Shown: positions 38,274-48,023 of the stretch, piece by piece
Position numbering within the stretch: the first letter of the stretch is position 1
Layout of the letters: each line of letters opens with the position of its first letter
Assembly: GCA_013399695.1 (NCBI GenBank)
Contig: VXAU01001350.1
Location: 62,001 to 126,000, forward strand
Reading direction: 5' to 3'
DNA: 64,000 nucleotides
DNA from: Formicarius rufipectus
Lineage: Eukaryota > Chordata > Aves > Passeriformes > Formicariidae
The notes under the pieces: generated by a model
The model's database searches: none
The model's input: the letters and a program-made list of their open reading frames with translations, nothing else
What the model was told of the DNA's origin: nothing
Position numbers and translations under genes: made by a program

Positions 38274-38305
38274 TTTAACCTGCTAATATTGATTAGCAGG
38301 TTAAA
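38274..38305. repeat. Perfect 14-bp inverted repeat with 4-base loop
   Basis: The arm TTTAACCTGCTAAT (38274-38287) and its exact reverse complement ATTAGCAGGTTAAA (38292-38305) are separated by ATTG. The stem would fold tightly in DNA or in the FGD4 pre-mRNA. No known element was recognised. Confidence 0.92.
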
Positions 38306-38797
38306 CAACTAGCCATTTCTGATTTTATCTTTATTTTTAATCATTAAAAGGGCATCTCAATTGTAGGTTTCATTCATTCAACTCCTTTCTGAGGTTACAT
38401 AGAAAACCAAATGGTAAATGTACCTTTTCAGGTTGGGATCTAAAGAAACTGGAGGATTTTCTTCCTGCAGTGTGGCTTGTGCTATATTCTGATTTTATAC
38501 CTGTCTTTAACCTACAGATGTAGTCGAAAGCCTAATGTGATTTTATGCAAAGTACAAAATTTCCACAAGGTAAATACTAAAAAGCTCTTCTAGTTAAGAA
38601 GTGGTGGCATAAATTTGGAAAGATCATTATTTTCAATTAAGTTATTTTTGATGTGTTATAAAGGCATTATCTTTCTTGTTCTAAATAATTAAAAATTGTA
38701 CAAAGTAGAATAATACTAATTTTTAACTAAATTACATTTCCACAAAGTTTTATAAATACTTAAATTTTGTTTGGATGCTATATTTTTTGTTTCCAAG

Positions 38798-38938
38798 GTG
38801 GTTTGCTGGAAATGTTCTGATTACAAGGCACATCTTGAATATGATGGCAATAAATTAAACAAAGTCTGTAAGGACTGCTATCATGTTATAACTGGTTGTA
38901 CAGATAGTGAAGAAAAAAAGAAGAAAGGCATCTTGGAG
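38798..38938 (+). CDS. FGD4: FGD4 FYVE zinc-finger exon, second half
   Basis: This 141-bp exon encodes residues 582-628. VVCWKCSDYKAHLEYDGNKL and NKVCKDCY supply Cys 584, 587, 605 and 608, completing the eight zinc ligands. A lysine-rich linker (SEEKKKKGILE) leads to PH2. The acceptor is GTTTCCAAG ending at 38797 and the donor is GTATGT at 38939. Confidence 0.97.
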
Positions 38939-40552
38939 GTATGTAATTAAAAAATACTATATATGTAAAGCTGCTATCATTTTGGCTCATCAGCAGGTGA
39001 AAAAAATGGTAGTATCCTTGCAGGACCTGTTTTTCATTTGAAAAATAAAAAGTATGTAGATCATAGTCTTCCGATTCAATAGATTTTGGTTTTCAGCACT
39101 GACCTTTGCAATACTGTTTTGTTTCTTATGACTGCTTTTCAAAGGGGAATAAGGAACCTTAAAGGTTGTTTGCTTATTTCAGTTACATCAGCTCCTGTGC
39201 CAAAACATCACCTTTCCTTATAAATCTTCAGTTTTCTTCTGCATTTAAGCTTTCATAGCAACAGCCCCGACAGCTATTAGGGGTTCTTGAAAACATATAC
39301 CCAGACTGAAATAGCTGGGGATGGGGAAGAATATTGCTCTTCAGACTCTGAATAGTATGATCGTTTTGATGAGTTTATACAATATACCTTTAAGCTGTCA
39401 GGTTGCTCTCGGCTTTTGACATCAAAAAATTCAAGGTCTCAGTCAGACAATAAAAAACTTTTTTTCTTTTATGGTCAGGGGGAGAATGAGGCATTTTATA
39501 ATTGCAATTAACCTTTCTTAAAAGCCCCATTATAACCCTTTTTGAAATGCCTGACATAAATTAGAAAAAGAGCATCCTAACTTTGTCGAGACACATATTT
39601 ATCTTGGGAATTAGTAAAGAATAATCGACCCTTGAGCTAAATACCAACAAGGAAAAAAAACAAAAAAAATCCAAAAAACCAAAATTAAGATACAGATTGC
39701 AATTCCATATACAGTTCTTGAGTGCAGTCAAGCCAACATGGATTGACTGTGCTCTCTTCAGAAAGACAGAGTAAGGAGCACAGAACTCCCCTACCTTCCC
39801 TTAGGTTCAAGATACTGCTGTTTCATGGCATGGTGCCTTTTTAAGGTAAATGAAGGAGTTAGTGTCTCTCAGAGATGTTTCTCTGCAAGTGGTTGGTACC
39901 ATGTTGCAGCATTCAGACTGCATTGCTGCTGGGAGATGGAAAAGGAAGAAGTGAATGCAAGGAAATTTTAAGACATATTCATTCTGTGCTCTTTCTGATT
40001 GTCTCAGGTTCACTATTTAACCTGAGCAGCATGTCACTCTGTCTTCAGATTTTAAGGAACTAACCTAATCTTTTCTCTAGGGTTAGTGCTTGCATGCTTA
40101 TGTTATTCCTAGAAATATGTCTGAATCTGATCCTGTTGATCCTTTTGACTGCCAAGATAGGCTAGTTGTCGTGTTGGATAGTTAGTGGCACTCCAGTGCC
40201 TAATATGATGTTGTTTTGGAAATCAGACATTGTAGATGCTCTGATACAGAGCAAGGCTAGTTGTGGTGGCCAAATGAAATTTAGAGAGATCTAGAAGTTT
40301 ATAATCCAAAATTAGTGATGAAAAAAGGAACAGATCATGCATGTTAATCACATGTTGTGATTTTTTGTGTTTAATATATTCTCCATAAATCCAGTCCTTC
40401 ATGATCTTTTTTGGGTATTTCCTGAGCTCTTTTGTAGATACTATCCGAGGTTTTATATGAATGATGATAAATCACTGCTTTTTGTTCTGCATGTTTTTAG
40501 TCTTTATTGAAGGAAACTTACTTCCCTTTTTATGCCTTATACTATCTCCTAG
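38939..40552 (+). other. FGD4 intron
   Basis: This is a 1.6-kb AT-rich intron with an A-rich low-complexity patch near 39650-39685. No gene or mobile element was recognised. The next intron (40694-40872) is only 179 bases. Confidence 0.8.
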
Positions 40553-40693
40553 ATTGAATCTGCAGAAGTCTCTGGAAACAGTGTCATATGTAGCTTTCTT
40601 CAGTACATGGAAAAGTCAAAGCCCTGGCAGAAAGCATGGTGTGTCATACCTAAGCAGGAAGCTCTTGTCCTCTACATGTATGGTGCTCCACAG
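40553..40693 (+). CDS. FGD4: FGD4 PH2-domain exon, first half
   Basis: This 141-bp, phase 0/0 exon encodes residues 629-675: IESAEVSGNSVICSFLQYME, then KSKPWQKAWCVIPKQEALVL and YMYGAPQ. It holds the first strands of PH2, and the KPWQKAWCVI strand matches human. The acceptor is TATCTCCTAG ending at 40552 and the donor is GTATGT at 40694. Confidence 0.97.
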
Positions 40694-40872
40694 GTATGTG
40701 CAGAGAAAATGGAAATGGTTTTAGTCATTATTGTCACTGACATCTGAGGAAGAGAAGTCAAATAGCTTGGGAATGGAGGAAAGATCCAAGTGTTTTCACC
40801 AGCCTGTATAGTAAGTGAGAGGTAGTGGGCAGATGAGTTGTCTGTTCCTAACCAAGAACTTCTTCTTCTTAG

Positions 40873-41130
40873 GATGTTAAAGCTCTGGCTACAATTCCCC
40901 TTCTGGGCTATACAGTGGATGACACTCCAAGAAGTGCTGACCTCCCCCACAGCTTCAAACTGACCCAGTCTAAGTCTGTGCACAGCTTTGCTGCTGACAA
41001 TGAGGAACTGAAACAGAAATGGCTAAAAGTTATCCATTTGGCTGTCAAAGGTGAGACACCAGAATGTCAAAATGAACTGCAAGTGAATTTAGAAGAGCAG
41101 CCTGAATCTTCTAAAAAATCTGAATGCTGA
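40873..41130 (+). CDS. FGD4: FGD4 last coding exon, PH2 end and C-terminus
   Basis: This exon encodes 85 residues (676-760) and the TGA at 41128-41130. DVKALATIPLLGYTVDD and ADLPHSFKLTQSKSVHSFAA, with the PH Trp in ELKQKWLKVIHLAV, complete PH2. A short acidic tail ends in SSKKSEC, the same end as human frabin. The acceptor is TCTTCTTAG ending at 40872. The exon runs on into the 3'UTR. Confidence 0.97.
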   Translation, partial: DVKALATIPLLGYTVDDTPRSADLPHSFKLTQSKSVHSFAADNEELKQKWLKVIHLAVKGETPECQNELQVNLEEQPESSKKSEC

Positions 41131-41336
41131 AGAACACATGTAATTTTTAAAAGATTTCAGTTGAAATTTTGGTTAACCTTTGTGTTAACCTTTCTTTGCT
41201 CAATCAAGAAAAAGAAAAAAAACGAAAAAAAAAAATAGAAAAAGAAACTTCTTACTACCATACACATCTTGGCACTTTATGTTTGGGGAAAATTCTGGTC
41301 TTTTTAGGGATCTTTTTCTTATATTTATGTTCTGTC

Positions 41337-41342
41337 AATAAA
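41337..41342 (+). terminator. FGD4: Proximal poly(A) signal AATAAA for FGD4
   Basis: AATAAA lies 207 bases past the stop codon (context gtcaataaaagag). A T-rich run follows near 41370. It could give a short-3'UTR transcript. Confidence 0.55.
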
Positions 41343-42414
41343 AGAGATGTACAGGTCCATTTCAGAGACTTTTTTTAAAAAATGTGAATGCTATTAAAAA
41401 TACTAACTTGACTACTTTTTTGTCGTAATGCATTTTGTTTGGTGTTTGTTTTTTTTTTTTGAAAATCCAGTTGCTCTTCACTTAACATTTGCCACTTTCA
41501 TTAAGAGTGCAAATATTTTAAGCTTCCTACTTACAAGTTTGGACTTGCAACAGGATAAAAGATATACCTCCACATTGCCAAAATAGATGTGTACTTAAAT
41601 ATGCAGGGACAGTTTTGTTTAATGTATGTAGTTTATAGATTGATTTTCACAGATCTGTACATATGTTGTATTCACTTGTCTCTTTTTAATTAAAGTAATT
41701 CAAATTGCTTTCAGAGGTATATTGGCTTTTAAGGTTTCAGTTTATCAAGGAAAAAATCTAATGATTTTCAATCTAGAAATAAATGCCTAAAATATGAGAA
41801 AACTATATATAATATATGTACAGTATTAAAAATGTACAATACTTGATTTGTGCTTTAATTTCAGGATACTGGGTTCTTATTAGTGAATAATTTATTTTAA
41901 AAAAGCATGTTTTCTATCTGAAATTAAACACAGTCCTAAATTGAAAAATGCTGTTCAGTGATTTGTTTTAATAGCTGACACTTAATGATCTAGATATTTT
42001 TAATGCAAAAAAAATAGCAGTAATGTAAGTGGCATGCAATGGACATATGAGTTCCAGTTGTGTTTAAATGAGTAGTCGCTTTTCTTCAGTGTCCTATCAA
42101 TGGTAGCTTTTAAGAGTGTAGTAGTTTGTTACTCAAATGCAGTATGCAGTTTGAGAAAAGCAACAGATTCTAATAACCTGCTGGGAATGTGTAATTTTGC
42201 TATTATGGTTACTGAACAAAAGAACATGTTGAACTTAGGGGGGTTTATTTTTTGCAGAAGATTAGATCCTGTAATGCTTATTTATGACAACAATCTTCAA
42301 GGATTGGTGTTGTAAAGGGGTGCCTATTTTATGAAAATTTATTATGAAATCTGAGCTTGCAAATCTCAAGTTGTATTAACTAACATTTGTTTTCTGCTTC
42401 TGGGAATAAAGACT

Positions 42415-42420
42415 TGTTAG
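42415..42420 (+). terminator. FGD4: Candidate poly(A) signal AATAAA
   Basis: AATAAA occurs in the context tctgggaataaagacttgtt, with only a short GT-containing stretch after it. It could be used for an intermediate 3'UTR. Confidence 0.35.
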
Positions 42421-43588
42421 CTTTACAATATTAAGTTCCTTATGAACTTCCATTCCTTCCATTAAGGTTTTTATACATAGAGGCAAATGACCTCCCTAAA
42501 ATTTTTGCTGTAATATCCTTGGATGAAATATGACAAACTCAGAGGTAATGATTGACTGTCAGATAGTTAAAATCATTGCTATCTTTCCTTTTTGGGTCCC
42601 TTAAAGGAGGGAAGATATGTAACTTCTACAATCAACTTGTCTTAAGAACATTCAAGAGTCTTAATTCCCAGTATATCTGCAATCTGTGTTTAAAATCCTG
42701 TCAAGCTGAAGAGCTCAGGTTCAAGACCAGTTTTATTAGTAACATGAGGGTAGATTTAAATTGTTGCTTTTTTATGAGTTTGCCAAAAAAAGTATTCACT
42801 GAACTCCCACTTTACTCTTTCTGTGACACTGTAGAGGAAAAAAAAGCAACTCATTTTGCATTTGATAAGGGATTGTTAAATTTTTGGTGTCAAGCATACA
42901 GGAGCATGCAGTGTCTATCATTCCTTCACAAGAAGAATGTCATGCAACTTAAGATTTTGCTCTCATCTGCACAAGTCCAAAATCTACCACAGCCTTTAGA
43001 TTTCAAAGCTTTACACTAGTGTTAGTAATGATCAGGACTCGGTATTGTAGAGTGCTAACTCTCCAGCTGATCTTTGTGCATGTCAGTTCTGAATTCTTCC
43101 TTGGGTGCAGATTATTCTGTACATAACCCTAACATTACTTTTATCTGATGTGCAAGCTCTTCTGTAATTCTTTATGAGATTTTAAATTACCTGTACTGTG
43201 GGTTGTGTTTACCTTTATTCAAGTGCAGCTCAAGCCCATTTTGATTCCTGTTGGTGAGTACCCTCAGATCTTTGCTGAGGTCTCCCTAGCTAATACATGT
43301 CATCTTGTGTATACCTTGGCAAGAGCTGGGGGAACATTCAGGTAAGCAAGAAGTCTTGGTTGCTATCTTTCTTTCATGGTCATCACCCAAAAGTGGGTAT
43401 CTTCTACAAGAACCTCAAGTGCAATTGTGGTATGTGGAGAGTTGTCTCACCACATCCCAATGTAGGAAACTTGTTTCCCGTGGTCAAGTTGTAGAGTGAA
43501 ACAGAAGAAGCTGCCTTAGAAGAGTTCTTAGAAGAGTTAGAGATAAGATGGACTGAGCTACTGAAAATTATACAATGGTATGACTGTG

Positions 43589-44492
43589 ATCATAGAATCA
43601 TAGAATCAATTAGATTGGAAAAAGACCTCTAAAATGATTAGATTAAGTCCAGCCATTACTCAGCACTGCCAAGTACAAAACTAAACCATGACCCTAAGTG
43701 CCATGTGTCTTTTAGATGCCTACTGGGATGGTGACTTAACTCCCTCCCTGGGCAGCCTGTTCCAATGCTTGACCTCCGGTTTGGTGAAGAAATATTTCCT
43801 AATATCCAATTTAACCTCTCCTGCTGCAACTTGACATTTCCTCTTGTCCTATCCTTTGTTATGTGGAAGAAGAAACAGGCCCCCACTTGGTTATGATCTC
43901 CTTTTAGGTAGTTGTAGAGAGCACTAAAGACCCCCTTGAGGCTCCTTTTCTCCAGACTAAACAAACCTCCCTTCCCTCAGTCATTCCTCATCAGACTTGT
44001 TCTCCAGACTCTTCACCACTTCCATTGCCCTTTTCTGGATTTGCTCCAGCACCTCAATATCTTTTTTAGCGTGAGTAGCCCAAAACTGAACACAGGATTT
44101 GAGGTGTGGCCTCACCAGTGCCAAGTACTGGGGGACAATCACTGCCCCAGTCCTGCTGTCTGTGTTATTTCTGACACAGGCCAGGATGCCCTTGGCCTTC
44201 TTGGCCACCTGGGCACACTGCTGGCTCATGCTCAGCAGCTGTTGACCAGCACACCAGGTTCTTTTCTGCCGGGCAGCTTTCCAGCCACTCTTCCCCAAGC
44301 CTGTAGTGCTCATAGGGTTCTTGTGACCCCGTGTAAGGGGAAGACCTGGCACTTTGCCTTGTTAAATCTCATAGAGATGGCATGACCTATTGATCCAGCC
44401 TGTCCAGGTCCCACTGAAGAGCCTTCCTATCCTCCAGCAGACCAATATCCCACCCAACATGGTGTTGTGTAGTGCACTCTGTCCTCTAAGCT
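43589..44492 (-). mobile_element. CR1 LINE 3' portion (~0.9 kb), minus strand, with decayed reverse-transcriptase C-terminus
   Basis: The plus strand begins with the tail complement tcatagaatcatagaatca and proceeds through typical CR1 sequence ('ctgggcagcctgttccaatg', 'ttcctcttgtcctatccttt', 'ctccttttctccagactaaa'). On the minus strand, 44352-43981 reads the C-terminal RT/ORF2 region (SMSQQCAQVAKKAKGILACV, ALVRPHLKSCVQFW). A second frame (FSLEKRSLKGV, YNYLKGDH) follows at 43964-43656, so the ORF is frameshifted. CR1 encodes an endonuclease/reverse transcriptase that inserts 5'-truncated copies, and this copy is dead. It lies antisense to FGD4 within the putative 3'UTR. Confidence 0.95.
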
Positions 44493-45689
44493 CTTGCAAA
44501 CTGAATTCTAAGCCAAGTAGGAAGCCCTACTCCAGATAAATTATTAGGAAAATTATTAGAATAAGCAGTTTCTCTGTTGCCTTATTGTTACAGTGGTATT
44601 GAATGGTTGCAGCATCTCCCAAATGAAGCCCTGCATTTGGGCACAAACAATTAGAAATGAAATTAGCATTGGGAGTTATTTATTTGGATGTTAGCCTCAT
44701 GTTTACTCTCAGCCATTAAAATTTATATAGCACAGAATATTTTATTTACCCTCGTGAAACCTATTTCATGTTCTCATTATCACTAGCTTGATCAGAATTG
44801 TTTTTTTCCAAGTCAGAATACCTTGGCACTCAAATATATAGTTCTGAGTGTATTTTGTAGAAAAGGTATGTACTACTGATACTAAAAGACATGAGAAAAT
44901 GGAGAAATTGCTTCTAAATTTAACCACCCTGTTTTCTTCATTCTCCACAAACAAGCCCTCCTACAGCATCCAAAACTTTAAATTGTAAATTATGACTGCA
45001 GAGGAACAAATTCAAAGTCGTAACTGCTGTGGCTTAAGTATTATGACCAAAGCAGTAAAATTAAAACCATCAATCTAACAAGGTTCAAACTGTTCCCACT
45101 TCAACTGTTCAATTCTTAAAGGAAAAGAAAAAAGGCATTAAATTTATTGGCATAGAGTTGTATGTGTAAGGAATAAACTGTAACTGAGCATTCATTCATA
45201 ATACATGATGTATGTGAATGGCTCTGCTGAATTATTTAAGGTTTGCAATTCTTGTGTTCAAGAAATGCTTGTTTCTCACTTTAAAAGTGATCAGTCTTCT
45301 GTGCGATTTAAAGCAGATCAAAAGTCAGTTGTGTGGTTTTATCTGTGTGCAACCAGAACAATGGCTTGGTTTTATCATTAATATTTTTGGAGCATAATAA
45401 TATATTTTTTGAAATTATTTATTCCCCACTGCCCCAATCATGGGAAGAGAGTGTATCATGACATCTGCATGTCTGTGCCATTCCTCCAAACCCACCAAAC
45501 ACTCTTTTTGATATCAGATATTCCTGCTTGGTTGAAGAGCTGCTATTAAACCTAGATTATCTAGTACTTTCAAATTCCTTTACACAGAGAAGTTTTGTTT
45601 GTCCCAAAATGTATATAACTTAAATGTGCAAAATAGATATTGAGAATACAAAACATTCTCTTCTATTTGGAGTAGAATATTAAACCACT

Positions 45690-45832
45690 TTAATTGCATA
45701 TAGTAGCACCTTTTTATGCAAAACCATCTCAAAGTGCTTTATAAATCTCAAAGATTCTAACCCCCTTTCACTGAAAAGAGGATTTTTATTCTTCATGTTT
45801 TCAAATTATGGATGAAGACAAGGCACTGATTA
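45690..45832. mobile_element. Old L2/MIR-like retroposon relic
   Basis: The phrases 'ctcaaagtgctttataaatc', 'ctaaccccctttcactgaaa' and 'aattatggatgaagacaagg' resemble the ancient L2/MIR 3' end (the 'agtgctttacaaa ... cccattttacagatgagga' pattern). It is strongly diverged and its boundaries are approximate. Confidence 0.4.
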
Positions 45833-45918
45833 AAGCTAGAATAAATACACTACCACCTAAGTAAAATTTAGGTGAGATTATAGAAGTATGTTCTAAAGAA
45901 TTCCAAGTGGAGTCAGAA

Positions 45919-46055
45919 ATATATATATATATATAAAAAACAAACAAACACCCCCCCTCAAAAAAAAACCAACCAACCAAACAAACAAAAACAATGAACC
46001 AAACAAAAAAACACCCAAAACAACAACAAAAAAACCCAAATAAAATAAAACCCCC
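45919..46055. repeat. AT microsatellite plus long A/C-only low-complexity tract
   Basis: (AT)8 at 45919-45935 is followed by about 120 bases made almost wholly of A and C on the plus strand (CAAA, CCAA and C7 blocks), with only a handful of other bases. Minus-strand open frames here are low-complexity artefacts. Confidence 0.9.
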
Positions 46056-46827
46056 CCAAGACCCCAATTAAGTGTGAAAGATGTGGAAAAACTTGACAGG
46101 TTGTTTTGGTTCATCACCACATAGGTAGTGTAAAAAATGGTCAGCTTTTCATTTCAAGACAAGATTAAATAAAATAAAGAGGGTAGTACTGAAGGAAAGA
46201 CTTTGAGGAAGGAAATACACATTCCACATAGAAATAATTCTAAGCAATAACAAAGAGGCTTTCTCCATAAATCTGTTTAGAGATCTTTAGCTGGTATAAA
46301 CTAGCATAGACCTGCTGGAGCTATTATACCTTCAGTGATTCCAATTCATATAGAATCTGCCTTTCATACACTTGTAGAAGATGAGACCTTTCACCAGTTT
46401 GGTAGCTGCTGACTTACTGTGTCTCATCTGGAGTCACACTGCCCAGGTGAAATTCAGATGGGTTTCAGTTGGAGGTAATTGATGTAAGGGTGAATGTAAA
46501 CAGCTGGAAATCTATATCCAAAAGGAAATGATTGGAAATAATTTTTGTGGCAAAGTTCACTGTCCATAAGATAAATCCATAGGTGAAATAGGCATCATTC
46601 TTAGTCTGTGGTGTACTGCTGTTTGAAATCTGAAATGAAATATATGGAGTTAATGTTTTTGTTTTTTTTCTCTAGTCTGTGACCCTATTGGTGTGAGAAA
46701 TTTACTTAACTGGTTCTGACCCATGGGACTGTAGTGATGTTCCTTGGATAGGAGTTTTAATCTGCTAGTCAGATTGTTTCCTATATCCTCCTCCTTTCAC
46801 AGAACATAACATTAACTTAAAGACTAC

Positions 46828-46887
46828 ATGTGTGTGTGTATACACATACGTATGTGTGTATATGTATATATGTGTATTTATATATTT
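46828..46887. repeat. TG/TA alternating purine-pyrimidine repeat
   Basis: This is a mixed (TG)n, (TA)n and CATACG stretch of almost perfectly alternating purine and pyrimidine. Confidence 0.85.
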
Positions 46888-47900
46888 GAGACTATTCAGA
46901 TGACTTGTTCTCAAGCAGTATTTTACAATCAAAAATTACACTGTGCTGCATTCAAAAGAGAATGTATATTGACTGTGTTGAGTATGCTTTTCAGAAGAAA
47001 AAATCTACAGAAGTATATCTGCTGTTCTGGCATGTTTACTATTTCAGCCTCAAAAAGGTAAACAAAACTCCTCTCACACACACGCAAATTCCAGTAAGGC
47101 TTTCAATCAGCTTCCTTTGAAATTTCGGAATTAAGTTTCTTCCCAGACTCAACTACGGCATTTTGTTTCCCTCCTTCCTCTTCCTAGCACAAATTATTGT
47201 AAAACAGTTTTTTTTCTCTCTATTAAAATCCCCAAGCAGATTTCTTTGAATAAAACATGTTTTCAGCCACTGCATAACACCAACCTACTTCTGTTTATAG
47301 TTCGTGTTCTAGATTCATTAACTATTTATGGTGGAAGCATTCAGAAAAGTGGGAAATATATCAAAGCGTTTTTGCGTGTATGTGCCCTCATAGTTTTAAA
47401 AAGCCAGATTTGTTGTATATAGGGAGCAATTTGTAATAGAAGTATTGTTTTCATATCAGTAAATTTTCTATTCTTCAGCCCTCACAGTAGATTGATATGT
47501 TAATTTTAGTGGGAGCTGGATCAGCTGTAATGTTTGACATCAGAATTATAGGCCATACCTGTTAATTTCTCTTCATTATGGAAACATTTCTGGTTTTAAC
47601 TGAGAACACTTTTTTTTAGAAACAAAACTACTAATAATTCGGAAAGGTGTAAATTTGTTTTGGTTTTGCCAGAAAGTGAGTAATATTAAAAAGGTGAAAT
47701 ATAAATGCCACTGTAAGTTGTGCAAATTTAAGTTGTCATTTTATGGTCAATGAATATATGAATGTAAAAAAAATGAAAGATATTGTACATATTTTCTGTA
47801 ATATATGTATATTTGGTCCAAAGGGTGTGGAGAATTGTAAAAATTAAGCACTTTAATTCATGTTGAGTACTTAAAAAGAAAAGAAATTTGTATCCTGTAA

Positions 47901-47906
47901 AATAAA
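47901..47906 (+). terminator. FGD4: Distal poly(A) signal AATAAA, probable FGD4 3' end
   Basis: The context is tcctgtaaaataaaagcgtc. A TGTA upstream element lies just before the hexamer. About 30 bases further on there is a strongly GT/T-rich downstream element (cttgtttgtttgggtttttt), the classic layout for CstF binding. Cleavage is expected around 47920. This is the best-formed site in the region. Confidence 0.55.
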
Positions 47907-48007
47907 AGCGTCATTAAGTAAGTATTGCTGGTTGACTTGTTTGTTTGGGTTTTTTTGTCCACCTGCTGTTCACTTTGCTGATTAAATCTTTAAGCTCCAT
48001 ATCCAGT

Positions 48008-48023
48008 TGTGTGTGTGTGTGTG
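48008..48023. repeat. (GT)8 microsatellite
   Basis: This is an uninterrupted TG/GT dinucleotide run just beyond the inferred FGD4 3' end. Confidence 0.95.

Larger units (their letters stand above)
36680..38797 (+). other. FGD4 intron splitting the FYVE finger
   Basis: This 2.1-kb intron holds a CR1 fragment (36767-36945), a 25-bp tandem duplication (37764-37813), a TA microsatellite (38158-38177) and a perfect hairpin (38274-38305). Confidence 0.85.
5715..41130 (+). other. FGD4: FGD4 (frabin) gene, coding span, 16 exons
   Basis: This is the gene-level entry. Frabin is a Cdc42 guanine-nucleotide exchange factor that binds F-actin and phosphoinositides. In humans its loss causes the demyelinating neuropathy CMT4H (family knowledge). 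Sixteen exons were placed by reading splice sites and phase: 5715-5879, 13921-14092, 17212-17698, 23245-23334, 25332-25477, 28947-29103, 30223-30361, 31283-31341, 31973-32119, 33921-34093, 35871-35901, 36067-36162, 36554-36679, 38798-38938, 40553-40693 and 40873-41130. All introns are GT-AG and all phases join. From the ATG at 14001 the product is 760 residues, against 766 for the human protein as I recall it. Domains are DH about 197-385, PH1 about 416-515, FYVE about 550-610 and PH2 about 636-735. The DH, PH and FYVE regions follow human frabin closely, while the N-terminal 190 residues are diverged. No frameshift or stop was seen, so the gene looks functional. Confidence 0.97.
41131..47920 (+). 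other. FGD4: Probable long FGD4 3'UTR (alternative poly(A))
   Basis: This stretch runs from the FGD4 stop to the strongest downstream poly(A) site. It is AT-rich and contains poly(A) hexamers at 41337, 42415 and 47901, plus two TGTACATA (Pumilio-type) motifs at 41656-41663 and 47784-47791. An antisense CR1, an old L2/MIR-like piece and simple repeats are embedded in it. The proximal part is certainly UTR. The distal part is inferred from the well-formed terminal site and from the absence of any other gene; no splice structure or coding frame was found. Confidence 0.5.

Noticed and set aside
42576..43019. 147-codon open frame after FGD4
   Set aside because: No recognisable domain, and it lies in the inferred FGD4 3'UTR. 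AT-rich UTRs give such frames by chance.
43656..44352. Minus-strand frames of 102 and 123 codons as host genes
   Set aside because: They are fragments of the CR1 ORF2 C-terminus in two frames, so they are treated as part of the mobile element.
45801..46120. Minus-strand frames rich in Phe, Val and Gly (88 and 75 codons)
   Set aside because: Direct translation of the A/C-only low-complexity tract, not a membrane protein.
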